A program made the position numbers and the translations under genes. Positions 9,052-15,690 of a stretch of DNA of 64,000 nt are shown piece by piece. Under the pieces are notes generated by a model, which searched no databases, had not been told where the DNA came from, and was given only the letters and a program-made list of their open reading frames with translations. Every line of letters starts with the position of its first letter. The stretch's first letter is position 1. The stretch is from Catenulispora pinisilvae. Its GTDB lineage: Bacteria > Actinomycetota > Actinomycetes > Streptomycetales > Catenulisporaceae. Where the stretch lies: the NCBI RefSeq assembly GCF_015356865.1, contig NZ_JAAFZA010000001.1, positions 62,003 through 126,002 on the forward strand, given 5' to 3'.

Positions 9052-10143
9052 ATGCTGATACGCCCACGCCGGGGCCGGGGGATCAAGAACCGAGTGGTCG
9101 CGACGCTTGTCGCGCTGGCGGCGGTGTCATTGGCGGCCGGCTGCTCGAGCACCGGTGTCATAGGCCAGTCCTCCTCCGGCGGTGATTTCGGCAAGGACTT
9201 CGTCGGCTCGGTGCTGAGCCCGGGCGCACCGTCCGCGGCCGGGGGTTCGCACCAGGGCAAGGACGGGGGGCTGACCGGACAGCAGTCGTTGCCCTCCTTC
9301 GACAACGCACCGCTGCCCGCCCCGGTCGCCGCGCACGAGCTGCCGGGCCCGTACACCACCGGCTCCGGCGCCGTCACCGGCAAGCTCTTCTTCTACCGGC
9401 AGGGCGACGCCAATTCCGGGAACTACTACGTGTGCTCCGGCACCGTGATCAAGAGCCAGAACGCCAGCCTGGTGTGGACCGCGGGGCACTGCGTCCACGA
9501 CGGCAAGGGCGGCACCTGGCACCTGGGCATGGTCTTCGTCCCGGCCTTCGACAACTCCGACGGCGACCCCAACGTCGACCCCAGCGACCTGTCGGCCTAC
9601 GCCCCACTGGGCACCTTCTCGGCCGTCCACGTCTGGACCTCGCCGGAGTGGGTCAAGACCGGCGACGACCACGGCGGCGACCTGGCCCACGACTACGCGG
9701 TGATCGAGGTCGGCCGCAACGCCGACGGCCAGACCCTGGACAGCGCGATCGAGTCGGCCGGCGCCAAGCCGGTCCCGATGTGGTTCAACGCCCCCACCCA
9801 GCAGGCCCCGCAGATCTCGATCCGCGGCTACCCCGCCGCGGAGCCTTTCAACGGGATGTCCCAGTGGGGCTGCACGGCGGACTCGGTGCAGCTGCTGAAC
9901 GTCGCCGAACTGGGTCCCGACGCCAAGGAATACCGCGCCGGTTGCGACCTCACCGGCGGGGCCTCCGGCGGCGGCTGGTTCGCGCACGCTCCGGGGCAGG
10001 CGTCCGGGGACGTGTCGTTGGTGACGAATACTTCGGTGGGTAGTGCGCACAACGCGCATGGCGGGAACTGGCTTGCCGGGCCGTATCTGGATGCGAATGC
10101 GAAGCAGCTGTACAACATCGCGAATTCTTCGTCGACGCCTTGA
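9052..10143 (+). CDS. secreted trypsin-like serine protease lipoprotein
   Basis: A 363-aa exported S1-type protease. The signal sequence is Arg-rich, then hydrophobic, ending in lipobox LAAGC (Cys 31), so it is likely lipid-anchored. The catalytic triad is readable: His in VWTAGHCVHDG near 146, Asp in AHDYAVIEV near 214, and Ser in LTGGASGGGWF near 305. Residues 32-100 are a low-complexity linker. A strong Shine-Dalgarno (GGGAGGGGAGG) precedes ATG 9052, and TAGGGT near 9015 may be the -10 box. The V8/trypsin-like fold is common in actinobacterial extracellular proteases. Specificity cannot be read. It opens the accessory segment between nudC and mycoredoxin. Confidence 0.85.
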   Translation: MLIRPRRGRGIKNRVVATLVALAAVSLAAGCSSTGVIGQSSSGGDFGKDFVGSVLSPGAPSAAGGSHQGKDGGLTGQQSLPSFDNAPLPAPVAAHELPGPYTTGSGAVTGKLFFYRQGDANSGNYYVCSGTVIKSQNASLVWTAGHCVHDGKGGTWHLGMVFVPAFDNSDGDPNVDPSDLSAYAPLGTFSAVHVWTSPEWVKTGDDHGGDLAHDYAVIEVGRNADGQTLDSAIESAGAKPVPMWFNAPTQQAPQISIRGYPAAEPFNGMSQWGCTADSVQLLNVAELGPDAKEYRAGCDLTGGASGGGWFAHAPGQASGDVSLVTNTSVGSAHNAHGGNWLAGPYLDANAKQLYNIANSSSTP

Positions 10144-10179
10144 GCGCAGGGTGGCGACGGCTGGCGACCCCGACCTGAC

Positions 10180-10228
10180 GATCGGCGGGCACTGGCAGCT
10201 GGCGATCGGTGGCTAACGCCCGCCGATC
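10180..10228. terminator. 11-bp perfect inverted repeat after the protease gene
   Basis: GATCGGCGGGC at 10180-10190 and GCCCGCCGATC at 10218-10228 are perfectly complementary with a 27-nt loop. No T-run follows. It lies 37 bp after the protease stop and may end transcription. It overlaps the 3' end of the small minus-strand gene at 10213-10344. Confidence 0.45.
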
Positions 10229-10344
10229 AGGGCCGCGTGTCTGCCCGACGTCGCCGGGCACACCGGACTCGACGTGTGCTTACCCGAGGTCACCACGACG
10301 CCCACCACGATGAGGGCGATCAGGACGCCAACTACCTTGGTCAT
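10213..10344 (-). CDS. small single-span membrane peptide, 43 aa
   Basis: Reading the minus strand from ATG at 10344 gives a 43-residue peptide. Its start, MTKVVGVLIALIVVGVVVTS, is a clean hydrophobic segment of about 16 residues after one Lys. The tail is polar with one Cys (HTSSPVCPATSGRHAAL). Third codon positions are mostly G or C, as in real genes here. There is no good ribosome-binding site, but TACACC lies 7 nt before the ATG, close to the leaderless geometry. It could be a small membrane protein or an exported peptide. The function is unknown and the call is tentative. Confidence 0.4.
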   Translation of the reverse strand: MTKVVGVLIALIVVGVVVTSGKHTSSPVCPATSGRHAALIGGR

Positions 10345-10540
10345 GAGATCAGGTGTAGTCGCGCGGTGACCGATACGTCACGAAGAGTGCGCAGATGCCA
10401 CCCGAAGGTGGGTCAAGGCCTCCACCCCCGCTCCACCCCGAAGTCAACCCCAGGGTTGAAGCCCGACACCCGCGTCGGCCAGTACTTTCGCTGTTGAACC
10501 CGATAACGGGGGAACACAGAAGCAGTTCTAGGAGGCCGCC
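10345..10540. other. intergenic, no gene recognised
   Basis: About 200 bp between the putative small minus-strand gene and the 18-aa peptide gene. It presumably holds promoters for both directions. AGGGTTGAAG around 10452 and TTGAACC around 10494 are weak -35-like candidates. No operator, RNA gene or repeat was recognised. Confidence 0.4.
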
Positions 10541-10597
10541 GTGTTTATCGTTTTCATCATCCGCCGCCTGATACGCATGTTCCAGAACCGGCGCTAG
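10541..10597 (+). CDS. 18-aa hydrophobic/cationic peptide
   Basis: GTG at 10541 is preceded by a strong Shine-Dalgarno, TAGGAGGCCGCC, and opens an 18-codon frame, MFIVFIIRRLIRMFQNRR, ending TAG. The first seven residues are hydrophobic and the rest alternates Arg with Leu/Ile/Met. The whole peptide would be amphipathic with net charge about +6. Its codons (TTT, GTT, ATA) are less G/C-ending than the neighbours. It could be a membrane-active peptide, a type I toxin-like peptide or a leader, but nothing here decides. No antisense RNA promoter is evident. The ribosome-binding site and clean stop make it likely to be translated. Confidence 0.45.
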   Translation: MFIVFIIRRLIRMFQNRR

Positions 10598-10707
10598 CTG
10601 TTGCTGAACGCGGAGGCCTCCGGTCGGGAGGCGGCGGCCTCCGGTCTGGGAGCCGGAGGCAGCATGAGCCAGCCTGCCGACCGACGGGATCGCGGACGAG
10701 TGGGGAT

Positions 10708-10926
10708 CTATGCAGCCCGCTGCTTCGCGGGCCAAAAAGTGAGGATGGGTTCTTCCTGAAAGCGTGTGGGCTGTTCATGGTCACGCCACCACACCAGCCA
10801 GTAGGAGCCACCGGGCGACTGTTCGCAGTGCTCGAACACGCGCAGGACGCGGCCCTGAAGGACTTCGGTCCCGGGGGCAACGCTGGAATGCGAACGGCGG
10901 TCACTTCCCGGCGGCCACAGGTTCAC
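10708..10926 (-). CDS. hypothetical protein, 72 aa
   Basis: A small minus-strand gene beginning at GTG 10926, chosen because GGAGGGAG lies about 8 nt upstream; the frame also allows ATG 10968. It encodes a Trp-rich polypeptide (MNLWPPGSD..., VLRVFEHCEQ, SYWLVWWRDHEQPTRF, EEPILTFWPAK). No domain is recognised. It overlaps the end of the preceding 100-aa gene by 26 nt, so the two are probably translationally coupled. Base composition is lower in GC than the flanking housekeeping genes, as expected of accessory DNA. Confidence 0.5.
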   Translation of the reverse strand: MNLWPPGSDRRSHSSVAPGTEVLQGRVLRVFEHCEQSPGGSYWLVWWRDHEQPTRFQEEPILTFWPAKQRAA

Positions 10927-11203
10927 TGACGGGCTCCCTCCATGCGAGATGAACAGGGGTGCCCTCATGCGCGGTGAGCTTCGGCCCGGTCGTGTCCATG
11001 CTCACCCACCGGTTCACTGACGTGCACCCGAGTACATCCCACCAACGGCCATCGATGGCGAGCACATGCCCACTGACCAGGTTGCCCAGCGTCAGCGGCT
11101 CGTCGGTATCGAACCTGTGGACGCCACGGGGAAGGTATGAGGGCAGCGCGGTGAACCGCGCCACGATCCCTTGGGAGGTCGGGTTCCCGGTTTCTCGGAG
11201 CAT
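10901..11203 (-). CDS. hypothetical protein, 100 aa
   Basis: A minus-strand gene starting at ATG 11203. It encodes a 100-residue protein of unknown family, with DEPLTLGNLVSGHVLAIDG, RWWDVLGCTSVNRWVSMDTTG and VHLAWREP as readable stretches; the middle looks like a compact beta-rich fold. It has its own promoter (TTGAGG, 18 nt, TAGCGT), with the -10 box 7 nt before the ATG, so it is probably leaderless. Just upstream of the -35 is a 19-bp element closely matching one in front of the XRE/DUF6879 set. It overlaps the next gene (10708-10926). No function is proposed. Confidence 0.55.
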   Translation of the reverse strand: MLRETGNPTSQGIVARFTALPSYLPRGVHRFDTDEPLTLGNLVSGHVLAIDGRWWDVLGCTSVNRWVSMDTTGPKLTAHEGTPVHLAWREPVSEPVAAGK

Positions 11204-11210
11204 GTCCAAG

Positions 11211-11260
11211 ACGCTACGGAAGGCGTGACCAGCGCCTCAATGAACTAGACCAAACTTGAC
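11211..11260 (-). promoter_or_regulatory. promoter and 19-bp direct-repeat element
   Basis: On the minus strand: GTCAAGTTTGGTCTAGTTC (11260-11242), then TTGAGG (11240-11235), an 18-nt spacer, TAGCGT (11216-11211), and ATG seven nt later. The 19-bp element matches 17 of 19 positions of a sequence at 12940-12922. It consists of two half-sites of the form GTCAAGTTC / GTCTAGTTC. Confidence 0.55.
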
Positions 11261-11263
11261 GAG

Positions 11264-12112
11264 TCACCCGAGAGCTTCGATAGCAGCGGTGATCAGGGAA
11301 CGAGCCGCCTTCCCCTTGACCGCCATGCCGGAGAGCGCGGAGAACGCGCGAACATACACGTCAACCTCGCTAGGCGCGGTGATCGTCACCTGAGCGCCAA
11401 GCAACTCGATGGAGACGAGCTTGTCGTCGTAGATGTTGAACGTCTCAACAGGCCACATGGCGCGCGGGGACGATTCGGGGATGATGCCGAGGCTGATGCT
11501 CGGGAGGGACATCCCCGACAGGAGTTGAACAAGCTGCGCCAACATCACTTCGTTATCGCCGATGTGATACCGAAGGACTGCCTCTTCAAGCAGGATGGCG
11601 AACGTGTGGTTGCCCTCGCGGACCACCTTGGAGCGGTCCAGCCTGGCGGTGACCGCTGTGTCGACGTCGTTCTTCGTGCCGTGGAAGTCTGTGATCAAGG
11701 TGAAGAGTGCTGTGATGTAGCCGGGCTCCTGGAGCACACCCGGCATGAAGTTCGAGCAGTAGATCTTGAAGGATCGAGTTTGCTCGAACAGCGGCACCTT
11801 GTGCTGCTGAAGCCTGGTGAGGCCGGCCGACTGCAAGCGACGCCACTCCACATACATGCCTTCGATGTTGCGGGCCGTGGCGATCAAGTCTTCAGCTTGG
11901 TCCTCTGCACCGCAGATCCGCGTCCACGTCCCTACGTCCTCCTCGGACGGCGGCCGACTTCCGGACTGGAGTTGAGAACACTTGGTCTCGTGCCAGCCGG
12001 CCTCTTGGGCCAGAGCCCTAGCGGTGATTCGTGCATCCCTGCGGATCGTACGAAGGCGCTGGCCCAGCGCTTCCCTTGCTTGCTGCGCTGCCGACGATGG
12101 GGACTTGGACAC
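11264..12112 (-). CDS. XRE-family regulator with DUF5753 domain
   Basis: A 282-aa protein with an N-terminal helix-turn-helix (about residues 16-72: REALGQRLRTIRRDARITARALAQEAGW..., KCSQLQSGSRPP) and a C-terminal DUF5753 region (KIYCSNFMPGVLQEPGYITAL..., VTARLDRSKVV, FAILLEEAVLRYHIG, FNIYDDKLVSIELLGAQVTITAP). This architecture is common in actinobacteria next to DUF397 or DUF6879 genes, where it acts as a DNA-binding regulator, in some cases of differentiation. GTG 12112 is chosen because the family starts just before its HTH; an in-frame ATG at 12172 is possible. It follows the DUF6879 gene by 14 nt. The paired GTCAAGTTC elements nearby are plausible targets. Confidence 0.82.
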   Translation of the reverse strand: MSKSPSSAAQQAREALGQRLRTIRRDARITARALAQEAGWHETKCSQLQSGSRPPSEEDVGTWTRICGAEDQAEDLIATARNIEGMYVEWRRLQSAGLTRLQQHKVPLFEQTRSFKIYCSNFMPGVLQEPGYITALFTLITDFHGTKNDVDTAVTARLDRSKVVREGNHTFAILLEEAVLRYHIGDNEVMLAQLVQLLSGMSLPSISLGIIPESSPRAMWPVETFNIYDDKLVSIELLGAQVTITAPSEVDVYVRAFSALSGMAVKGKAARSLITAAIEALG

Positions 12113-12126
12113 GGTGAGTGGGTCGC

Positions 12127-12645
12127 TCAGCCAGCGGGCCGGTAGTTCTCGTGCGGCGTGGCCCGCTCCCACACGGCAGCGAAGCTGTCAGAGCAGAACT
12201 TCACCCGTCGTGCGTCATCGTCGTAGGTCGAATCCAAGTAGGTTCCGTCACCCGCGAAGTGGAGGAATTGAACCACTCGGCCGTCGAAGATCCACAGGTC
12301 ATTGCCGGGGAGTGCCAGATCTGACGCATCGCGTCTCGGGAGCCACCTGACTTGCTCTCCAGCAGCGACGTTGTGTTCTGCCGTGATGTCGTACTCGAAC
12401 TGCGCGAAGTCACTCAGGGGCTCAGATACGATCCGGACCCGCTGGATCTCGACTCCGCGTGCTGTCGTCGTCTGAACCAGCTCACGCCACTCCTGGCTAG
12501 GCGCGTTGGTGGGCGCGCCCCGGTACCCGCCCTGCCATGCGATGAACGCTTCAGAACTCCGCGTGTAGCCGTCCCGCATCTCCAGATGCACGGCCGACCG
12601 CTGGACGGAGGCCATCAGCTCATCAAACGACGTGGCCACTGCCAC
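12127..12645 (-). CDS. DUF6879 family protein
   Basis: A 172-aa protein with the features of DUF6879: FDELMASVQRSAVHLEMRDGY at the start, EIQRVRIVSEPLSDFAQFEYD in the middle, and a WIFDGRVVQFLHFAGDGTYLDS...AVWERATPH C-terminus. The family has no established biochemical role but often pairs with XRE-DUF5753 regulators. Start is GTG 12645, directly after a perfect GGAGGTGA. It overlaps the end of the 75-aa upstream gene by 23 nt. The three genes form a minus-strand operon. It lacks signal or membrane segments. Confidence 0.75.
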   Translation of the reverse strand: MAVATSFDELMASVQRSAVHLEMRDGYTRSSEAFIAWQGGYRGAPTNAPSQEWRELVQTTTARGVEIQRVRIVSEPLSDFAQFEYDITAEHNVAAGEQVRWLPRRDASDLALPGNDLWIFDGRVVQFLHFAGDGTYLDSTYDDDARRVKFCSDSFAAVWERATPHENYRPAG

Positions 12646-12850
12646 CGTTCACCTCCGGGAAGAACCGCGTCATCCGTGCCGGGAACTCGATCACTGTCTC
12701 GTGCTCGGGGATGCTCAGCTGAGCGAGCCGATCCGCATCCACCACCTTCCACCCCTGAAGCAGGTAGTTACCGGTCGCGTCGTCGTAGTAAACGGTGGGG
12801 GACTGTCCGTTCTCGCTGTTCGGGTCCTTGCCGAGCATGTGCAGAGCCAT
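12623..12850 (-). CDS. conserved small protein linked to DUF6879
   Basis: A 75-aa protein (MALHMLGKDPNSENGQSP..., VYYDDATGNYLLQGWKVVDADRL, PEHETVIEFPARMTRFFPEVNGG). Short actinobacterial proteins of this form, with LLGKDP and QGWKV, occur beside XRE/DUF6879 genes. ATG 12850 is chosen because AGGAGGG sits at ideal distance. It is the first gene of the minus-strand trio and overlaps the DUF6879 start. No catalytic residues are evident; a role as small partner or antitoxin-like factor is a guess. Confidence 0.65.
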   Translation of the reverse strand: MALHMLGKDPNSENGQSPTVYYDDATGNYLLQGWKVVDADRLAQLSIPEHETVIEFPARMTRFFPEVNGGSGHVV

Positions 12851-12913
12851 GGTGCCCTCCTGCGTCGTGGGTGACGACCGATAAGACCGAGCTTGCATCG
12901 GAGGTGATCCGGG

Positions 12914-12945
12914 ACGCTAGGAACTTGACCGAACTTGACCGACAA
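12914..12945 (-). promoter_or_regulatory. tandem GTCAAGTTC repeats and -10-like box
   Basis: GAACTTGACC occurs twice head to tail at 12921-12940 (plus-strand reading), i.e. GGTCAAGTTC twice on the minus strand. TAGCGT (12919-12914) immediately follows and TTGTCG (12945-12940) precedes. The 20-nt gap is long, so the exact promoter is uncertain. The repeats resemble the element at 11242-11260 and probably bind the XRE regulator. Confidence 0.5.
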
Positions 12946-13045
12946 GCATCATGGGTTCGGGCACAACGAAGCCCCGACACGTTGTGCTCAACATGCCGGG
13001 GCAGGACCTTCGAGGCCTGTGCCGTGAGCCACAGGCGCAGGAAGA

Positions 13046-13303
13046 TCAGCTGGCCAGATCAGCCTTGAGCTGCGCCAACGAAGGGTTGGTGCGAACGATC
13101 GGGTCTCCACCGCCGGCCGGAATCGTTACCACCGTCGGGACGGTCTGGTTGCCGCCGTTGACGCTCATCACGTACTCCGCGGCGTCGGGTACCTGCTCGA
13201 TGTCGACCTCGGCGAATCCGATGCCCTCGCGCTGGAGCTGGCTCTTCAAGCGGCGGCAGTAGCCGCACCAGGGCGTCGAGTACATCGTGATCTGGTCGCT
13301 CAT
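13046..13303 (-). CDS. mrx1: mycoredoxin-type glutaredoxin
   Basis: An 85-aa thioredoxin-fold protein with active site WCGYC at Cys13 and Cys16. Further motifs are TVPTVV (cis-Pro loop) and GGNQ. Mycoredoxins use mycothiol to reduce mixed disulfides in actinobacteria. ATG 13303 is preceded by AGGAAGTGG. In mycobacteria the homologous gene lies between nudC and uvrD2. Here it is divergent from uvrD2, about 110 bp away, with nudC displaced. It is cytoplasmic. Confidence 0.88.
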   Translation of the reverse strand: MSDQITMYSTPWCGYCRRLKSQLQREGIGFAEVDIEQVPDAAEYVMSVNGGNQTVPTVVTIPAGGGDPIVRTNPSLAQLKADLAS

Positions 13304-13415
13304 CTTCCACTTCCTGTCGGGTGTCGGGAACATCCGGTGTGTGCAACCACGGCGGGGGCTCGATTCTTCCGCATCCGCGGCGTGGCTTGTCGGCTGTTGA
13401 TGCGAACATGGACGG

Positions 13416-15683
13416 ATGGCGCAGACTCCTCCCGGCTCCGGACCGGTCGCCGCCGGCGGGCTCCTGGAACAGCTCGACCCTGAGCAGCGTGCCGTGGCTG
13501 AGGCGCTGCATGGGCCGGTGTGTGTGTTGGCCGGGGCGGGGACCGGGAAGACGCGGGCTATTACCTACCGCATCGCCTATGGTGTCGCGACCGGGGAGTA
13601 CATCCCGAGTCAGGTGCTGGCCGTCACCTTCACCCAGCGGGCGGCCGGGGAGATGCGGGGGCGGCTGCGGCAGCTCGGTGCCGGCGGGGTGCAGGCGCGG
13701 ACGTTCCACGCCGCGGCGCTGCGGCAGCTTCAGTACTTCTGGCCGAAGGCGGTCGGTGGGCCGAATCCGCAGCTCATCGACTCGAAGATTCCGCTGGTCT
13801 CCGAGGCGGTGCGGCGGTTGCGGCTGCATGCCGAGCGGGCCGAGTTGCGGGACCTGGCCGGTGAGATCGAGTGGGCGAAGTCGACGCAGGTGGTGGCCGA
13901 CGACTATGCCGGGGCCGCGGCCAAGGCGCTGCGGACGCCGCCGCGGGACGCTGCCGAGGTGGCCAAGGTCTACGCCGAGTACGAGAGTGCCAAGCGGGAC
14001 CGCAACGCCATCGACTTCGAGGACGTGCTGCTGCTCACCATCGGCATCATGGAGGACCGGCCGGACATCGCCGCGACGGTCCGCAACCAGTATCGCTACT
14101 TCACCGTCGATGAGTACCAGGACGTCAACCCCCTGCAACAGCGCCTGCTGGACTGCTGGCTGGGCGACCGGGCCGATGTCTGCGTGGTCGGCGACGCCAG
14201 CCAGACCATCTACTCCTTCACCGGCGCCGACCCGCGTTATCTGCTGGACTTCGCCGACCGCTTCGACGACCCGACCATGGTCAAGCTGGTCCGCGACTAC
14301 CGCTCCACGCCGCAGGTGGTGGCCCTGGCCAACGCGCTGCTGGACCGCGCCGAGGGCCGGGCCGCCAAGGCCCGGGTCCAGCTGATCGCGCAGCGGGCGG
14401 ACGGGCCGCGGCCGAAGTTCGCCGAGCACCCGGACGCCGAGACCGAGGCCCGCGAGGTGGCCCGGGAGATCAAGAAGCTGGTGGACGCCGGGGTCCGGCT
14501 CTCCGAGATCGCGGTGCTCTACCGCATCAACGCCCAGTCCGAGGAGTACGAGCAGGCCTTCAGCGACGTCGGCGTGCCCTACATACTGCGCGGCGTCGAG
14601 CGCTTCTTCGAACGTCCCGAGGTCCGCGAGGCGATCCAGGTCTGGCTGCGCGGGGCGGCCAAGGCCCGCTCTGACAACGCCTCCGACGCGCTGCCCGGTC
14701 TCGGTGCGGGCGGCCCGGGCAAGGACGAGGGCGAGGCCGAGGGGGAGAGCCTGGCCTCCGAGGTCCGCGCGATCTTCTCCAGCCACGGCTGGACCCCGCT
14801 GGCCCCCAAGGGAGCCGGGCGCCTGCGCGACCGCTGGGAGTCGCTGGCCGCGCTGGTCTCGCTGGCCGAGGAGTACGGCCGCACGCACCCGGACGCCGGT
14901 CTCGACCGGTTCAGCGCCGAGCTGCGCGAGCGTGCCGACGCCCAGCACGCCCCGACCGTCGAGGGCGTCACCCTGTCCACCTTCCACGCCGCCAAGGGCC
15001 TGGAGTGGGACGCGGTCTTCCTGGTCGGCATGACCGAGGGCATGATGCCGATCACCTATGCCGAGACCCCGGAGCAGATCGAGGAGGAACGCCGGCTGCT
15101 CTACGTCGGGGTCACCCGCGCGCGTGAGCGGCTGTTCCTGTCGTGGGCGCTGGCCCGCTCGCCGGGCGGCCGGGCCAGTCGCTCCCCCTCGCGCTTCCTG
15201 GACGGGCTCCGCGGCGGCGTGGGCCGGGACCACCGCGAGGGCGCGGCGGGCGCCGTCATAAGGGGCGGCGGGGCCGGACGGCGCCGCGGCTCCGGCTCCT
15301 CGGCCGACACCGAGGACCGTCCGCGCCGGATCGTCGAACCGATCACCTGCCGGGTGTGTCACCGCTCCCTGATCGACGCGGCCGAGCGCAAGATCGGGCG
15401 CTGCGAGACCTGCCCGAGCGACCTGGACCCCGAGCTGTTCGAGGCGCTGCGCGAGTGGCGCTCGGGCCAGGCGAAGAAGCAGAAGCTCCCCGCCTACTGC
15501 GTCTTCACCGACGCCACGCTGACCGCGATCGGCGAGTCCTGCCCGGCCACCCCCGCCGCGCTGACCCGGATCGCCGGGGTCGGCAAGGCGAAGGCGGACC
15601 GGTACGGCGAGGAGGTCCTGGGGATCATCGCGGGTTCGCAGCCGGGGGCCGGTCCGCAGGCTGATACCGATACCGGGCGATAG
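13416..15683 (+). CDS. uvrD2: ATP-dependent DNA helicase UvrD2
   Basis: A 755-aa superfamily 1A helicase. Walker A AGAGTGKT is at 39-46, VDEYQDVNP near 232, GDASQTIYSFTGADPRYL near 257, TFHAAKGLEWDAVFLVG near 523, and VGVTRARERLFL near 565. After the motor comes a tetracysteine motif (CRVCH...CETC, about 643-667) and a C-terminal HRDC domain (ALREWRSGQAKKQKLPAYCVFTDATL...IAGVGKAKADRYGEEVL). The motor-tetracysteine-HRDC order defines mycobacterial UvrD2, an essential 3'-5' helicase there. No clear ribosome-binding site precedes the ATG. The next gene is convergent, with its stop 7 nt away. Confidence 0.93.
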   Translation: MAQTPPGSGPVAAGGLLEQLDPEQRAVAEALHGPVCVLAGAGTGKTRAITYRIAYGVATGEYIPSQVLAVTFTQRAAGEMRGRLRQLGAGGVQARTFHAAALRQLQYFWPKAVGGPNPQLIDSKIPLVSEAVRRLRLHAERAELRDLAGEIEWAKSTQVVADDYAGAAAKALRTPPRDAAEVAKVYAEYESAKRDRNAIDFEDVLLLTIGIMEDRPDIAATVRNQYRYFTVDEYQDVNPLQQRLLDCWLGDRADVCVVGDASQTIYSFTGADPRYLLDFADRFDDPTMVKLVRDYRSTPQVVALANALLDRAEGRAAKARVQLIAQRADGPRPKFAEHPDAETEAREVAREIKKLVDAGVRLSEIAVLYRINAQSEEYEQAFSDVGVPYILRGVERFFERPEVREAIQVWLRGAAKARSDNASDALPGLGAGGPGKDEGEAEGESLASEVRAIFSSHGWTPLAPKGAGRLRDRWESLAALVSLAEEYGRTHPDAGLDRFSAELRERADAQHAPTVEGVTLSTFHAAKGLEWDAVFLVGMTEGMMPITYAETPEQIEEERRLLYVGVTRARERLFLSWALARSPGGRASRSPSRFLDGLRGGVGRDHREGAAGAVIRGGGAGRRRGSGSSADTEDRPRRIVEPITCRVCHRSLIDAAERKIGRCETCPSDLDPELFEALREWRSGQAKKQKLPAYCVFTDATLTAIGESCPATPAALTRIAGVGKAKADRYGEEVLGIIAGSQPGAGPQADTDTGR

Positions 15684-15690
15684 CCGCGGA

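Noticed and set aside
13059-15362. A 767-codon minus-strand frame overlapping uvrD2.
   Set aside because: It is antisense to helicase motifs; the translation is Gly/Arg/His-rich and lacks any recognisable domain.
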